A DNA stretch of 33,524 nucleotides from Erwinia oleae (GTDB lineage Bacteria; Pseudomonadota; Gammaproteobacteria; Enterobacterales; Enterobacteriaceae), in NCBI RefSeq assembly GCF_000770305.1, contig NZ_JNVB01000047.1:1-33524 (forward strand), read 5' to 3'. The notes under the pieces are model-generated. The model saw only the letters and a program-made list of their open reading frames with translations. It did no database searches and was not told the DNA's origin. A program made the translations under genes and the position numbers. Shown piece after piece: positions 12,807 through 20,049 of the stretch. Within the stretch, counting starts at the first letter, position 1. Each line of letters begins with the position of its first letter.

Positions 12807-13370
12807 TCAGCCTGCCGATTCGTCCCGCTCGCTTACCACGCTGGCGAATGCAGCGACCAGCGGATCGAGGTCGCCATCCCAGCTGGCCTGATTGGCCGCT
12901 TTCCAGCTTTCGCTGTCGATGCGTTCCCAGCGGATATCGTAACCGGCGTTAAAGACCAGATGTTCGACAAACAGCCGCTGTGCGCGTCCGTTTCCGCGCT
13001 GGAAAGGATGCAGGACAGTGAGTTCGCAGTAGTACCAGGCAAGGCGCGCGACAAAGTCGTCAAGCGGCAGATCGGCAAGCGCGTTCTCATCCTCAAGCGC
13101 CTGCATCAGCGCATTGCCCTCTTTTTCGATATATTCAAAATGGCAGCAGGGCGTGTCACCGACCATCACATCCACGCGGCGAAGCTCACCGGCATCGTCG
13201 AGCACGTCATGGAAAAGGTCGCGATGGAGTTGGCGGAGAAAAGGCAGGCCAGGCGGACGGACGCCGGGGCCGAGCGTTGCGCCACCCAGTTCAAAGCTGG
13301 CAAGGAAGTTTCCGGCGCGCCGCTGCTGCCAGAGTGCGTCTTTCTGCTTGTCGGTGGGCTTCTTTTTCAT
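12807..13370 (-). CDS. YhfG-Fic fusion: antitoxin N-terminus joined to Fic domain
   Basis: One 187-residue ORF stands where E. coli has two genes, yhfG (FicA antitoxin, 55 aa) and fic (FicT, 200 aa). Residues 1-~29 match the YhfG N-terminus (MKKKPTDKQKDALW, then NFLAS). From about residue 32 the protein matches the Fic core, beginning with GLPFLRQLHRDLF, then VGDTPCCHFEYIEKEGNALM (the flap) and the motif HPFQRGNGRAQR (121-132, His121). The YhfG C-terminal half and Fic residues ~1-45 are absent. The antitoxin motif (S/T)xxxE(G/N) reads SFELGG (25-30), so its Glu is Gly29. The acidic Mg2+-binding residue of the Fic motif is Arg125. Fic enzymes usually transfer AMP to protein hydroxyls; activity here is uncertain. 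The ATG at 13370 has GGAGG 5 nt upstream. The frame is clean, so this is not an obvious pseudogene. Confidence 0.82.
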   Translation of the reverse strand: MKKKPTDKQKDALWQQRRAGNFLASFELGGATLGPGVRPPGLPFLRQLHRDLFHDVLDDAGELRRVDVMVGDTPCCHFEYIEKEGNALMQALEDENALADLPLDDFVARLAWYYCELTVLHPFQRGNGRAQRLFVEHLVFNAGYDIRWERIDSESWKAANQASWDGDLDPLVAAFASVVSERDESAG

Positions 13371-13385
13371 ACTGCCTCCATGAGA

Positions 13386-13426
13386 TGGGTGATTGCTGCC
13401 GGTTAAGTATAAGCAGCAATCGCCCA
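13386..13426. repeat. 14-bp inverted repeat between ppiA and the fic fusion
   Basis: TGGGTGATTGCTGC (13386-13399) pairs with GCAGCAATCGCCCA (13413-13426) around a 13-nt loop. The only imperfection is one position, a U-G wobble in plus-strand RNA or a C-A mismatch in minus-strand RNA. It begins 8 nt after the ppiA stop and ends 15 nt before the fic start codon. Neither side has a T-tract, so it is not a classic intrinsic terminator; it could protect the ppiA mRNA 3' end. Confidence 0.75.
13403..13411 (-). promoter_or_regulatory. Sigma-S-like -10 element before the fic fusion
   Basis: On the minus strand the loop of the inverted repeat reads TATACTTAA, resembling the extended -10 sequence favoured by sigma-S (CTATACTTAA), though the base before TATACT is T rather than C. 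No -35 is seen, which sigma-S promoters tolerate. Transcription would start near 13399, about 30 nt before the start codon. E. coli fic is a long-known sigma-S-dependent gene, which supports the call. Confidence 0.5.
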
Positions 13427-13434
13427 CCGGGGCG

Positions 13435-13998
13435 TTATGGCAGTACTTTCGCAGAAAGAATGAGGACAGGCTTCACCGGCACGTTCTGGTAAGGCCCCAC
13501 GTTTTGCGTCTGAACCTGTGAGATTTTGTCCGCTATCTCCTGGCCCTTCACCACTTTGCCGAAGACGGCGTAGCCAAAATCGCGCTGGCCGTGATCGAGG
13601 AAGGCGTTATCCGTGACGTTGATAAAAAACTGGCTGGTGGCGCTGTCTTTACTGGCGGTACGCGCCATTGAAACCGTTCCGCGCTTATTCAGCAGGCCGT
13701 TATCCGCTTCGTTTTTGATCGGCGCATTGGTTGGTTTCTGCTGCATGTCGGTAGTGAAGCCGCCGCCCTGCACCATAAAGCCAGGAATTACGCGATGAAA
13801 GGTGGTGTTGTTATAGAAGCCGCTGTTGACGTAGTCGATAAAGTTTTTCGTCGAAACCGGGGCTTTTTGATCGTTGAGCTCAAGCTCAATATTGCCGGCT
13901 GAGGTGGTCAGCAGGACGTGCGGCGCCGCCAGCGCGGAAACAGAGAAGGCAGAGATCGCCAGAAAAGCGGCAGCGGCGGTCAGAGTACGTTTTAACAT
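13435..13998 (-). CDS. ppiA: Periplasmic peptidyl-prolyl cis-trans isomerase A (cyclophilin)
   Basis: Periplasmic cyclophilin of 187 residues (E. coli PpiA/RotA 190) that catalyses proline isomerisation during folding of exported proteins. A Sec signal peptide is clear: MLKR, a hydrophobic stretch, then ALA-APH with cleavage after residue ~24. The cyclophilin active-site signature is present: [14 protein letters not shown] with the catalytic Arg, then [15 protein letters not shown]. The ATG at 13998 is preceded by GTAAGGAATA. A CRP site and a correctly placed -10 box lie upstream. Downstream are the inverted repeat and the fic fusion. Confidence 0.96.
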   Translation of the reverse strand: MLKRTLTAAAAFLAISAFSVSALAAPHVLLTTSAGNIELELNDQKAPVSTKNFIDYVNSGFYNNTTFHRVIPGFMVQGGGFTTDMQQKPTNAPIKNEADNGLLNKRGTVSMARTASKDSATSQFFINVTDNAFLDHGQRDFGYAVFGKVVKGQEIADKISQVQTQNVGPYQNVPVKPVLILSAKVLP

Positions 13999-14091
13999 GA
14001 TTATTCCTTACTGAGGGAAACTGCGCTGATTGTAAAGAAGGCGTTACCCGCGCGCCAGCGTTTTACCATTATTTACGCGTACCTGCACAGG

Positions 14092-14137
14092 TTTATCCCG
14101 TCTGCCGCCGTTCAGAAAAGTGACGATTGTCACGAAT
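14092..14137 (-). promoter_or_regulatory. CRP site and class II promoter for ppiA
   Basis: The 22-bp site at 14116-14137 contains GTGA-CGATTG-TCAC (14120-14133), an exact inverted pair with the 6-bp CRP spacing, centred at 14126.5. On the minus strand GATAAA (14097-14092) serves as a -10 box and implies a start near 14085, placing the CRP centre at -41.5, the class II position. E. coli ppiA (rotA) is known to be controlled by cAMP-CRP. The site is also ~130 bp upstream of tsgA and could affect it. Confidence 0.7.
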
Positions 14138-14209
14138 CCTATGAATATGAAAATAAATATTTCAATGTTGATTTAAGCCGATCACGAATATCGTTAAACT
14201 CAGCGCGTC

Positions 14210-14229
14210 CGTGAGCGCACTGGCTCACG
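14210..14229 (+). other. Hairpin in the tsgA leader
   Basis: CGTGAGC (14210-14216) and GCTCACG (14223-14229) form a perfect 7-bp stem with a 6-nt loop, 26 nt before the tsgA start codon. No T-tract follows. It may influence message stability or translation, or be incidental. Confidence 0.4.
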
Positions 14230-14255
14230 ATCCTTTTGACTCACAGGTTTTCATT

Positions 14256-15440
14256 ATGACGAATCGCGATCGAATCGGTCTTACATGGATCAGCTTCTTT
14301 TCCTATGCGCTCACCGGCGCCGTGGTGATTGTCACCGGTATGGTGCTGGAAAACATTGCCGACTATTTTCACCTGCCCGTCGCTCAGATGAGCAACACCT
14401 TTACCTTTCTCAACGCCGGTATCCTGGCGGCGGTGTTCCTGAACGCCTGGCTGATGGAAATTATCCCGCTGAAGCGCCAGCTGATGTTTGGTTTCGTGCT
14501 GATGGCGCTGGCCGTGCTGGGGCTGATGACCAGCCACAGTTTAAGCATTTTCTCGCTATGCATGTTTGTGCTTGGCGTGGTCAGCGGCATTACCATGTCG
14601 ATTGGCACCTTCCTCATTACTCATCTGTATGAAGGGCGCCAGCGCGGTTCACGACTATTATTTACCGACTCATTTTTCAGCATGGCGGGCACCATTTTCC
14701 CGATTATCGCCGCCGCCATTCTGGCGCGTGCGCTGCCGTGGTACTGGGTTTATGTCTGCATCGGCGTGATTTACGTGGTGATTTTCATCCTGGCGCTCTG
14801 CTTCAATTTCCCGGTGCTGGGCAAAAAAGCCGCCGCTCATCAGGTCGTGGAAAAAGAGAAATGGGGCCTCGGCGTGCTTTTTCTTGCCATCGCCGCGCTG
14901 TGCTACATCCTGGGTCAACTGGGTTTTATCGGCTGGGTGCCGCAGTACGCCACTAAAAATATGGGCATGGACATTACCCAGGCTGGCGGGCTGGTCGGTA
15001 ACTTCTGGACGTCTTATATGATCGGCATGTGGGCCTTCAGCGCGATCTTACGTTTCTTCGATCCTCAGCGCATTGTCACCGTGCTGGCGCTGATGGCCAC
15101 GCTGCTGATGTACTGGTTTGTCACCGCGCAGGATGCCGCCATGCTGAAGTGGATCATGATCAGTCTGGGCTTCTTCTCCAGCGCGATTTACACCACCATC
15201 ATCACGCTCGGTTCGCTACAGACCAAAGTCTCATCGCCAAAGCTGGTGAACTTTATCCTCACCTGCGGCACCGTCGGCACCATGCTGACCTTCGTGGTTA
15301 CCGGTCCGATTGTCGATAAAGGCGGTGCTCACGCCGCACTGGCGACCGCTAACGGCCTGTACGCGGTGGTGTTTGTGATGTGTTTACTGCTCGGCTTCGT
15401 CAGCAAGCATAAAAAACATGGACACATGTCGTCTCACTAA
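14256..15440 (+). CDS. tsgA: Major facilitator superfamily transporter TsgA
   Basis: Inner-membrane MFS protein of 394 residues (E. coli TsgA 393) with about 12 transmembrane segments. The gene was named in Salmonella for a link with tellurite/selenite resistance; the transported substrate is not known. Diagnostic stretches are [56 protein letters not shown] (central loop) and [20 protein letters not shown]. The start is the ATG at 14256 ([11 protein letters not shown]), matching E. coli; a longer frame from 14211 begins inside a leader hairpin. The Shine-Dalgarno is weak. It is followed by a palindromic terminator and then nirB. Confidence 0.95.
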   Translation: MTNRDRIGLTWISFFSYALTGAVVIVTGMVLENIADYFHLPVAQMSNTFTFLNAGILAAVFLNAWLMEIIPLKRQLMFGFVLMALAVLGLMTSHSLSIFSLCMFVLGVVSGITMSIGTFLITHLYEGRQRGSRLLFTDSFFSMAGTIFPIIAAAILARALPWYWVYVCIGVIYVVIFILALCFNFPVLGKKAAAHQVVEKEKWGLGVLFLAIAALCYILGQLGFIGWVPQYATKNMGMDITQAGGLVGNFWTSYMIGMWAFSAILRFFDPQRIVTVLALMATLLMYWFVTAQDAAMLKWIMISLGFFSSAIYTTIITLGSLQTKVSSPKLVNFILTCGTVGTMLTFVVTGPIVDKGGAHAALATANGLYAVVFVMCLLLGFVSKHKKHGHMSSH

Positions 15441-15447
15441 TTGTCTT

Positions 15448-15475
15448 AAGGCTGGTTTAATTAACCAGCCTTTTA
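15448..15475 (+). terminator. Terminator after tsgA
   Basis: AAGGCTGGTT (15448-15457) pairs with AACCAGCCTT (15463-15472) around a 5-nt loop, 7 nt after the tsgA stop. The T-tract is short (TTTT, then A), so termination may be partial. A second hairpin follows at 15509-15528. Confidence 0.7.
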
Positions 15476-15508
15476 CCTCCTGTACCTCTACTCCCTCATC
15501 GGCCTTCA

Positions 15509-15528
15509 CGCGTAAAGGGCTTTACGCG
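15509..15528. repeat. 9-bp inverted repeat between tsgA and nirB
   Basis: CGCGTAAAG (15509-15517) and CTTTACGCG (15520-15528) are perfect inverted repeats with 2 bp between them. There is no T-tract. It lies upstream of the NarL/FNR sites, so it may add to tsgA termination or be a binding palindrome; function unknown. Confidence 0.5.
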
Positions 15529-15603
15529 CCTCAGGTGATACGATTCAGCTTAATTGTTAATCTTTTCCGCTGCTTACGTAAAAACACTTTAAAAACAGCA
15601 ATA

Positions 15604-15673
15604 TACCCATAAAGTGGTATTTAAAACGCGACTTGATGTACATCAATAACCGCACCCGATAGGGCGCTATTGT
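15604..15673 (+). promoter_or_regulatory. nirB promoter: NarL/NarP 7-2-7 site, FNR box and -10
   Basis: A 7-2-7 NarL/NarP site, TACCCAT-AA-AGTGGTA, lies at 15604-15619 (centre 15611.5). A perfect FNR box, TTGATGTACATCAA, lies at 15633-15646 (centre 15639.5). The 28-bp distance equals that at the E. coli nirB promoter (-69.5 and -41.5). TATTGT at 15668-15673 is the -10 box, giving a start near 15680. Induction under anaerobic conditions with nitrate or nitrite is therefore expected. Confidence 0.9.
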
Positions 15674-15703
15674 AGCCGCAACAGATTGCATTGTGAGGCA
15701 AAA

Positions 15704-18238
15704 ATGAGCACCCGACTCGTCATCATTGGCAACGGCATGGTTGGCCACCGTTTACTGGAAGAGCTGGCGGAAAAAGCAGCGCCCGGTCAGTTTGCCGTCA
15801 CCGTTTTTTGTGAAGAACCGCGCGTCGCTTACGATCGCGTTCACCTTTCCGCCTACTTTTCTCACCATACTGCTGAAGAGCTGTCGCTGGTTCGCAACGG
15901 CTTTTATGAAAAGCACAACGTTGAGGTGCTGGTCGGAGAGCGTGCGCTCAGCATTAATCGTCAGGAGAAAGTGGTTTACTCCAGCAGCGGCCGCGCGGTG
16001 CAGTACGACAAACTGGTGCTTGCGACCGGCTCTTACCCGTGGGTGCCGCCCATTGAGGGCGCCAACGGCCAGGACTGCTTTGTTTATCGCACCATTGAAG
16101 ATCTGAATGCCATTGAAGCCTGCGCGCGCCGTAGCAAAAGCGGCGTGGTAATGGGCGGCGGTCTGCTCGGTCTGGAAGCCGCTGGGGCCCTGAAAAACCT
16201 TGGCATTCAGACGCACGTTATTGAGTTTGCGCCGGTGCTGATGGCGGAACAGCTCGATCCGATGGGTGGACAGCAGCTGCGGCAGAAGATTGAGCGCATG
16301 GGCGTTCAGGTGCATACCAGCAAAAACACCCAACAAATTATTGACCGTCCTGACGGCGGTAAAACGCTGAAGTTTGCCGACGGCAGCGAACTGAACGTTG
16401 ATTTTATCGTGTTCTCCACCGGTATTCGCGCACAGGACAAACTCGGCAAGCAGTGCGATCTGCCGCTGGGCCAGCGCGGCGGTTTCCTGATTAACGATAC
16501 CTGCCAGACCGCCGATGCCGATATCTATGCCATCGGCGAATGCGCCGCCTGGAACCACCGCATCTATGGCCTGGTCGCGCCCGGTTATAAAATGGCGCAG
16601 GTCACCTGCGATCACCTGATGGGCAAAGAAAACGCGTTCACCGGCGCCGACATGAGCGCCAAGCTGAAGCTGCTGGGCGTGGATGTCGGCGGTATCGGCA
16701 ATGCGCATGGCCGCACCGACGGAGCCAGAAGCTACGTTTACCTCGATGAAAACAAAGAGGTTTACAAACGTCTGGTGGTCAGTGCGGACAATAAAACGCT
16801 GCTCGGTGCGGTGCTGGTGGGCGATACCAGCGACTTCGGCAACCTGCTTCAGCTGATGCTGAACGCCATTGAGCTGCCGGAAAATCCTGATGCGCTGATT
16901 CTGCCCGCTCATGCGGGAAGCAAACCGGCCATCGGCGTCGAATCGCTGCCGGACAGCGCGCAGATCTGCTCCTGCTTTGACGTCACCAAAGGCGATTTGG
17001 TGATGGCTGTTCAGAACGGCTGCCATACCGTGGCGGCGCTGAAGGCGGAAACCAAAGCGGGCACCGGCTGCGGCGGCTGCGTGCCGCTGATGACGCAGGT
17101 ACTGAATGCCGAACTGAGCCGTCAGGGCATTGAGGTCAACAACCATCTCTGCGAGCACTTCGCTTATTCACGCCAGGAGCTTTATCACCTGATCCGCGTG
17201 GAGGAAATCAGGACGTTCGATCAGCTGCTGGAGAAGCACGGCAGCGGCTACGGCTGCGAAGTGTGTAAGCCTACCGCAGCGTCGCTGTTCGCCTCCTGCT
17301 GGAACGAATACGTGCTGAAACCGCAGCACACCAGCCTTCAGGACAGTAACGACAACTTTTTGGGCAACATCCAGAAGGATGGCACCTACTCCGTTATTCC
17401 ACGGTCGGCAGGCGGCGAGATCACCCCGGAAGGGCTGGTCGCCATCGGCGAAGTGGGTCGTCGCTACAACCTGTATACCAAGATCACCGGCTCGCAGCGC
17501 ATCGGCCTGTTCGGCGCACATAAAAATGACCTGCCGGCCATCTGGTCTGAACTGATCAAAGCCGGCTTTGAAACCGGCCACGCCTACGCGAAGGCGCTGC
17601 GCATGGCGAAAACCTGCGTTGGCAGCAGCTGGTGCCGCTTCGGCGTGGGCGACAGCGTCGGGCTCGGCGTCGGACTGGAAAACCGCTACAAAGGCATCCG
17701 CACGCCGCATAAAATGAAGTTTGGCGTCTCCGGCTGTACCCGCGAATGCGCAGAAGCGCAGAGCAAAGACGTGGGCATTATCGCCACGGAAAAGGGCTGG
17801 AACCTGTATGTATGCGGCAACGGCGGTATGAAGCCGCGCCATGCAGATTTACTGGCTGCCGACCTGGATCGCGAAACGCTGATCCGCTATCTCGACCGCT
17901 TTATGATGTTTTACATCCGCACCGCGGACAAACTCCAGCGCACCTCCTTGTGGCTGGAAAGCCTCAGCGGCGGTATCGACTACCTGAAACAGGTGGTTAT
18001 TCACGACAAACTGGGCCTGAATCCGCAACTGGAAGCCGATATTGCGCGGCTGCGCGATGAAGTGGTGTGTGAATGGCAGGCGACGCTTGACGATAAAAGT
18101 CAGCTTGCGCGCTTCGCGCACTTTATTAATGATGACAGCCGCGATCCGCTGGTGCAGGTGGTGGCCGAGCGCGACCAGCATCGTCCCGCGCGCCCGTCCG
18201 AGCGCATTCCGGTTGTGCTGATGGAGGAAAACGTATGA
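15704..18238 (+). CDS. nirB: NADH-dependent assimilatory/detoxifying nitrite reductase, large subunit
   Basis: Cytoplasmic siroheme nitrite reductase, 844 residues (E. coli NirB 847), reducing nitrite to ammonium with NADH. Domains in order: FAD-binding (VIIGNGMVGHRLLEEL), NAD-binding (GVVMGGGLLGLEAAGAL), a BFD-like [2Fe-2S] region (CSCFDVTKGD then GTGCGGC), the nitrite/sulfite reductase ferredoxin-like half-domain (RIGLFGA region), and the 4Fe-4S/siroheme centre with CVGSSWC (C-x5-C) and GCTREC (C-x3-C). All ligands are intact. The ATG at 15704 has TGAGG 6 nt upstream. nirD overlaps its end by 4 bp. The siroheme maker cysG lies downstream. Confidence 0.97.
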   Translation: MSTRLVIIGNGMVGHRLLEELAEKAAPGQFAVTVFCEEPRVAYDRVHLSAYFSHHTAEELSLVRNGFYEKHNVEVLVGERALSINRQEKVVYSSSGRAVQYDKLVLATGSYPWVPPIEGANGQDCFVYRTIEDLNAIEACARRSKSGVVMGGGLLGLEAAGALKNLGIQTHVIEFAPVLMAEQLDPMGGQQLRQKIERMGVQVHTSKNTQQIIDRPDGGKTLKFADGSELNVDFIVFSTGIRAQDKLGKQCDLPLGQRGGFLINDTCQTADADIYAIGECAAWNHRIYGLVAPGYKMAQVTCDHLMGKENAFTGADMSAKLKLLGVDVGGIGNAHGRTDGARSYVYLDENKEVYKRLVVSADNKTLLGAVLVGDTSDFGNLLQLMLNAIELPENPDALILPAHAGSKPAIGVESLPDSAQICSCFDVTKGDLVMAVQNGCHTVAALKAETKAGTGCGGCVPLMTQVLNAELSRQGIEVNNHLCEHFAYSRQELYHLIRVEEIRTFDQLLEKHGSGYGCEVCKPTAASLFASCWNEYVLKPQHTSLQDSNDNFLGNIQKDGTYSVIPRSAGGEITPEGLVAIGEVGRRYNLYTKITGSQRIGLFGAHKNDLPAIWSELIKAGFETGHAYAKALRMAKTCVGSSWCRFGVGDSVGLGVGLENRYKGIRTPHKMKFGVSGCTRECAEAQSKDVGIIATEKGWNLYVCGNGGMKPRHADLLAADLDRETLIRYLDRFMMFYIRTADKLQRTSLWLESLSGGIDYLKQVVIHDKLGLNPQLEADIARLRDEVVCEWQATLDDKSQLARFAHFINDDSRDPLVQVVAERDQHRPARPSERIPVVLMEENV

Positions 18239-18561
18239 GTCAGTGGCAGCGTATCTGTAAGGTCAGCCAGATCCTTCCCGGCACGGGCGTTTGCGCCCGC
18301 GTTGGCGAAAACCCGGTCGCGATTTTTCGCCCACGGGAAAACGATGAGGTATTTGCCATCAGCAATATTGACCCCTTTGCCGACGCCAGCGTGCTGTCAC
18401 GCGGGATCATCGGTGAGCATCAGCAGGCGCTGTGGGTCGCCAGCCCGTTAAAAAAACAGCATTTTCGCCTCAGCGATGGCGTATGCATGGAAGACGAAAG
18501 CCGCTCGGTGATGTCTTATGCCGCACGCGTAACCGACGGCATGGTTGAAATTGCTGTCTGA
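18235..18561 (+). CDS. nirD: Nitrite reductase small subunit
   Basis: Small subunit of NADH-nitrite reductase, 108 residues, the same as E. coli NirD. It has a Rieske-like fold without the Fe-S ligands: the Cys-X-His pairs of a true Rieske centre are absent, as is normal for this family. Recognised by ILPGTGVCARVGENPVAIFR, ISNIDPFADASVLSRGII and WVASPLKKQHFRLSDGVCM. Its ATG overlaps the nirB stop (ATGA), indicating translational coupling. In E. coli nirC (nitrite channel) comes next; here the next element is a terminator, then cysG. Confidence 0.96.
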   Translation: MSQWQRICKVSQILPGTGVCARVGENPVAIFRPRENDEVFAISNIDPFADASVLSRGIIGEHQQALWVASPLKKQHFRLSDGVCMEDESRSVMSYAARVTDGMVEIAV

Positions 18562-18584
18562 ACGGTCAACAAAGGTAAGCCTGA

Positions 18585-18610
18585 GGCCGCTTTAAAGCGG
18601 CCCTTTTTTT
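18585..18610 (+). terminator. Rho-independent terminator between nirD and cysG
   Basis: GGCCGCTTTAAAGCGGCC (18585-18602) is a perfect palindrome able to form a 7-bp GC-rich stem with a TTAA loop, followed by a T-tract (18604-18610). It stands 24 nt after the nirD stop and 15 nt before the cysG start, in the slot where E. coli has nirC. It should reduce read-through into cysG. Confidence 0.85.
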
Positions 18611-18625
18611 AAGAGCGAGCGTCGT

Positions 18626-19990
18626 ATGGACTTTCTTCCCCTGTTTTGTCAGCTACGCGGCAAAGCCTGCCTGCTGGTCGGCGGCGGTGACGTGGCGGAG
18701 CGCAAAGCGCGACTGCTGCTGAAAACCGGTGCCGACCTGCGGGTATGCGCCACCGAATTTTCTCCACTGTTTCGCCACTGGCAGGAAACCGGCCAGGCCA
18801 GGCTGATCGAAGGCGCTTTTGCGCCCGATATGCTGGACGGCTGCTGGCTGGCGATCGCCGCCACCGACAATCATACGGTGAACGCGCAGGTGAACCACTG
18901 CGCAGAAGCGAAGCGCATTTTCTGTAACGTCGTCGATGCGCCGGAACAGGCCAGCGTCATTATGCCCTCGATCGTTGACCGTTCGCCGTTGATGATCGCC
19001 ATCTCCAGCGGTGGCCGGGCGCCGGTTATGGCGCGTCTGCTGCGTGAAAAAATTGAAGCGCTGCTACCGCAACACCTCGGCAAAATCGCGACCTGTGCGG
19101 GCTCGCTTCGCCAGCGGGTGAAGCGGCAGTTCAGCGAAATGGCCCAGCGCCGTCGCTTTTGGGAAAAGCTGTTTACGCACGACCGGCTGGCGCAATCGCT
19201 GGCAAACAACGATGCGCCGCAGGTGGAAAAGCTGACCGAAGCGCTGTTCCGCCAGCCGCTGGCGCATCAGGGTGAAGTGGTGCTGGTGGGTGCCGGCCCC
19301 GGCGACGCGGGCCTGTTGACGCTGAAAGGTCTGCAACAAATTCAACAGGCGGATATCGTTGTCTACGATCGGCTGGTCTCCGATGAGATCCTTGAGCTGG
19401 TCAGGCGCGATGCGGAACGCATTTTTGTCGGCAAACGCGCCGGTCATCACTGCGTTCCGCAGTCGGAGATCAACCAGATTCTGTTGGACCAGGCACAGCG
19501 CGGCAAGCGCGTGGTGCGCCTGAAAGGCGGCGATCCTTTTATATTCGGACGCGGCGCGGAGGAGCTTGAGGCGCTGCTCGATGCGGATATCCCCTTCTCC
19601 GTGGTGCCCGGCATTACCGCGGCCTCCGGCTGTTCGGCCTACAGCGGCATTCCGCTGACCCATCGCGACTATGCGCAAAGCGTCAGGCTGGTTACCGGAC
19701 ACGTGCAGGCCAACGGCGCGCTGGACTGGCGCAACCTGGCCGCCGAACAGCAAACGCTGGTGTTTTATATGGGCCTGTCGCAGGCTGGAGAAATCCAGCG
19801 GCAACTGATTGCGCATGGGATGTCAGCGACCATGCCGGTGGCGCTGGTGGAGCGCGGCACGTCGGCGCAGCAGCGCGTGGTGAGCGGCAGCCTTGAGCAG
19901 CTTGAGTCGCTGGCAACGCAGGTTGAAAGCCCGTCGCTGATTATTGTGGGCCGCGTGGTAGCGCTGCGCGAACGGCTGAGCTGGTTTTGA
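18626..19990 (+). CDS. cysG: Siroheme synthase (trifunctional CysG)
   Basis: Makes siroheme from uroporphyrinogen III for nitrite and sulfite reductases; 454 residues (E. coli 457). The N-terminal part (1-~205) is the precorrin-2 dehydrogenase/ferrochelatase: NAD site [15 protein letters not shown], catalytic Asp104 in CNVVDAPE, and Ser128 in ISSGG, the site phosphorylated in the Salmonella enzyme. The C-terminal part (~215-454) is the SAM-dependent uroporphyrinogen methyltransferase: [32 protein letters not shown] and [15 protein letters not shown]. It follows the nirBD terminator, so it may depend on read-through or on a promoter within the nirD end; none is obvious. The Shine-Dalgarno (GAGCGAG) is weak. 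Confidence 0.97.
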   Translation: MDFLPLFCQLRGKACLLVGGGDVAERKARLLLKTGADLRVCATEFSPLFRHWQETGQARLIEGAFAPDMLDGCWLAIAATDNHTVNAQVNHCAEAKRIFCNVVDAPEQASVIMPSIVDRSPLMIAISSGGRAPVMARLLREKIEALLPQHLGKIATCAGSLRQRVKRQFSEMAQRRRFWEKLFTHDRLAQSLANNDAPQVEKLTEALFRQPLAHQGEVVLVGAGPGDAGLLTLKGLQQIQQADIVVYDRLVSDEILELVRRDAERIFVGKRAGHHCVPQSEINQILLDQAQRGKRVVRLKGGDPFIFGRGAEELEALLDADIPFSVVPGITAASGCSAYSGIPLTHRDYAQSVRLVTGHVQANGALDWRNLAAEQQTLVFYMGLSQAGEIQRQLIAHGMSATMPVALVERGTSAQQRVVSGSLEQLESLATQVESPSLIIVGRVVALRERLSWF

Positions 19991-19993
19991 GCA

Positions 19994-20029
19994 TAAAAAG
20001 CCAGAAGCAGCAAACGCCGCTTCTGGCTT
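19994..20029 (-). terminator. Terminator of the aroK-trpS operon
   Basis: AAGCCAGAAGC (19998-20008) pairs with GCTTCTGGCTT (20019-20029) around a 10-nt loop. Read on the minus strand the stem is followed by T residues (plus-strand A run 19995-19999), 21 nt beyond the trpS stop. On the plus strand it follows cysG by 7 nt but has no T-tract, so it serves mainly trpS. Confidence 0.8.
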
Positions 20030-20049
20030 CCTGTACGCGCTATCAGTCG

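Noticed and set aside
15418-15612. A 64-codon frame between tsgA and nirB
   Set aside because: It runs through the tsgA terminator, a hairpin and the NarL site; no ribosome-binding site or family likeness.
15752-17158. A 468-codon open frame on the minus strand across nirB
   Set aside because: It lies entirely antisense to an intact, strongly conserved nirB, has no family motifs and no promoter or ribosome-binding site; long antisense frames are common in GC-rich coding DNA.
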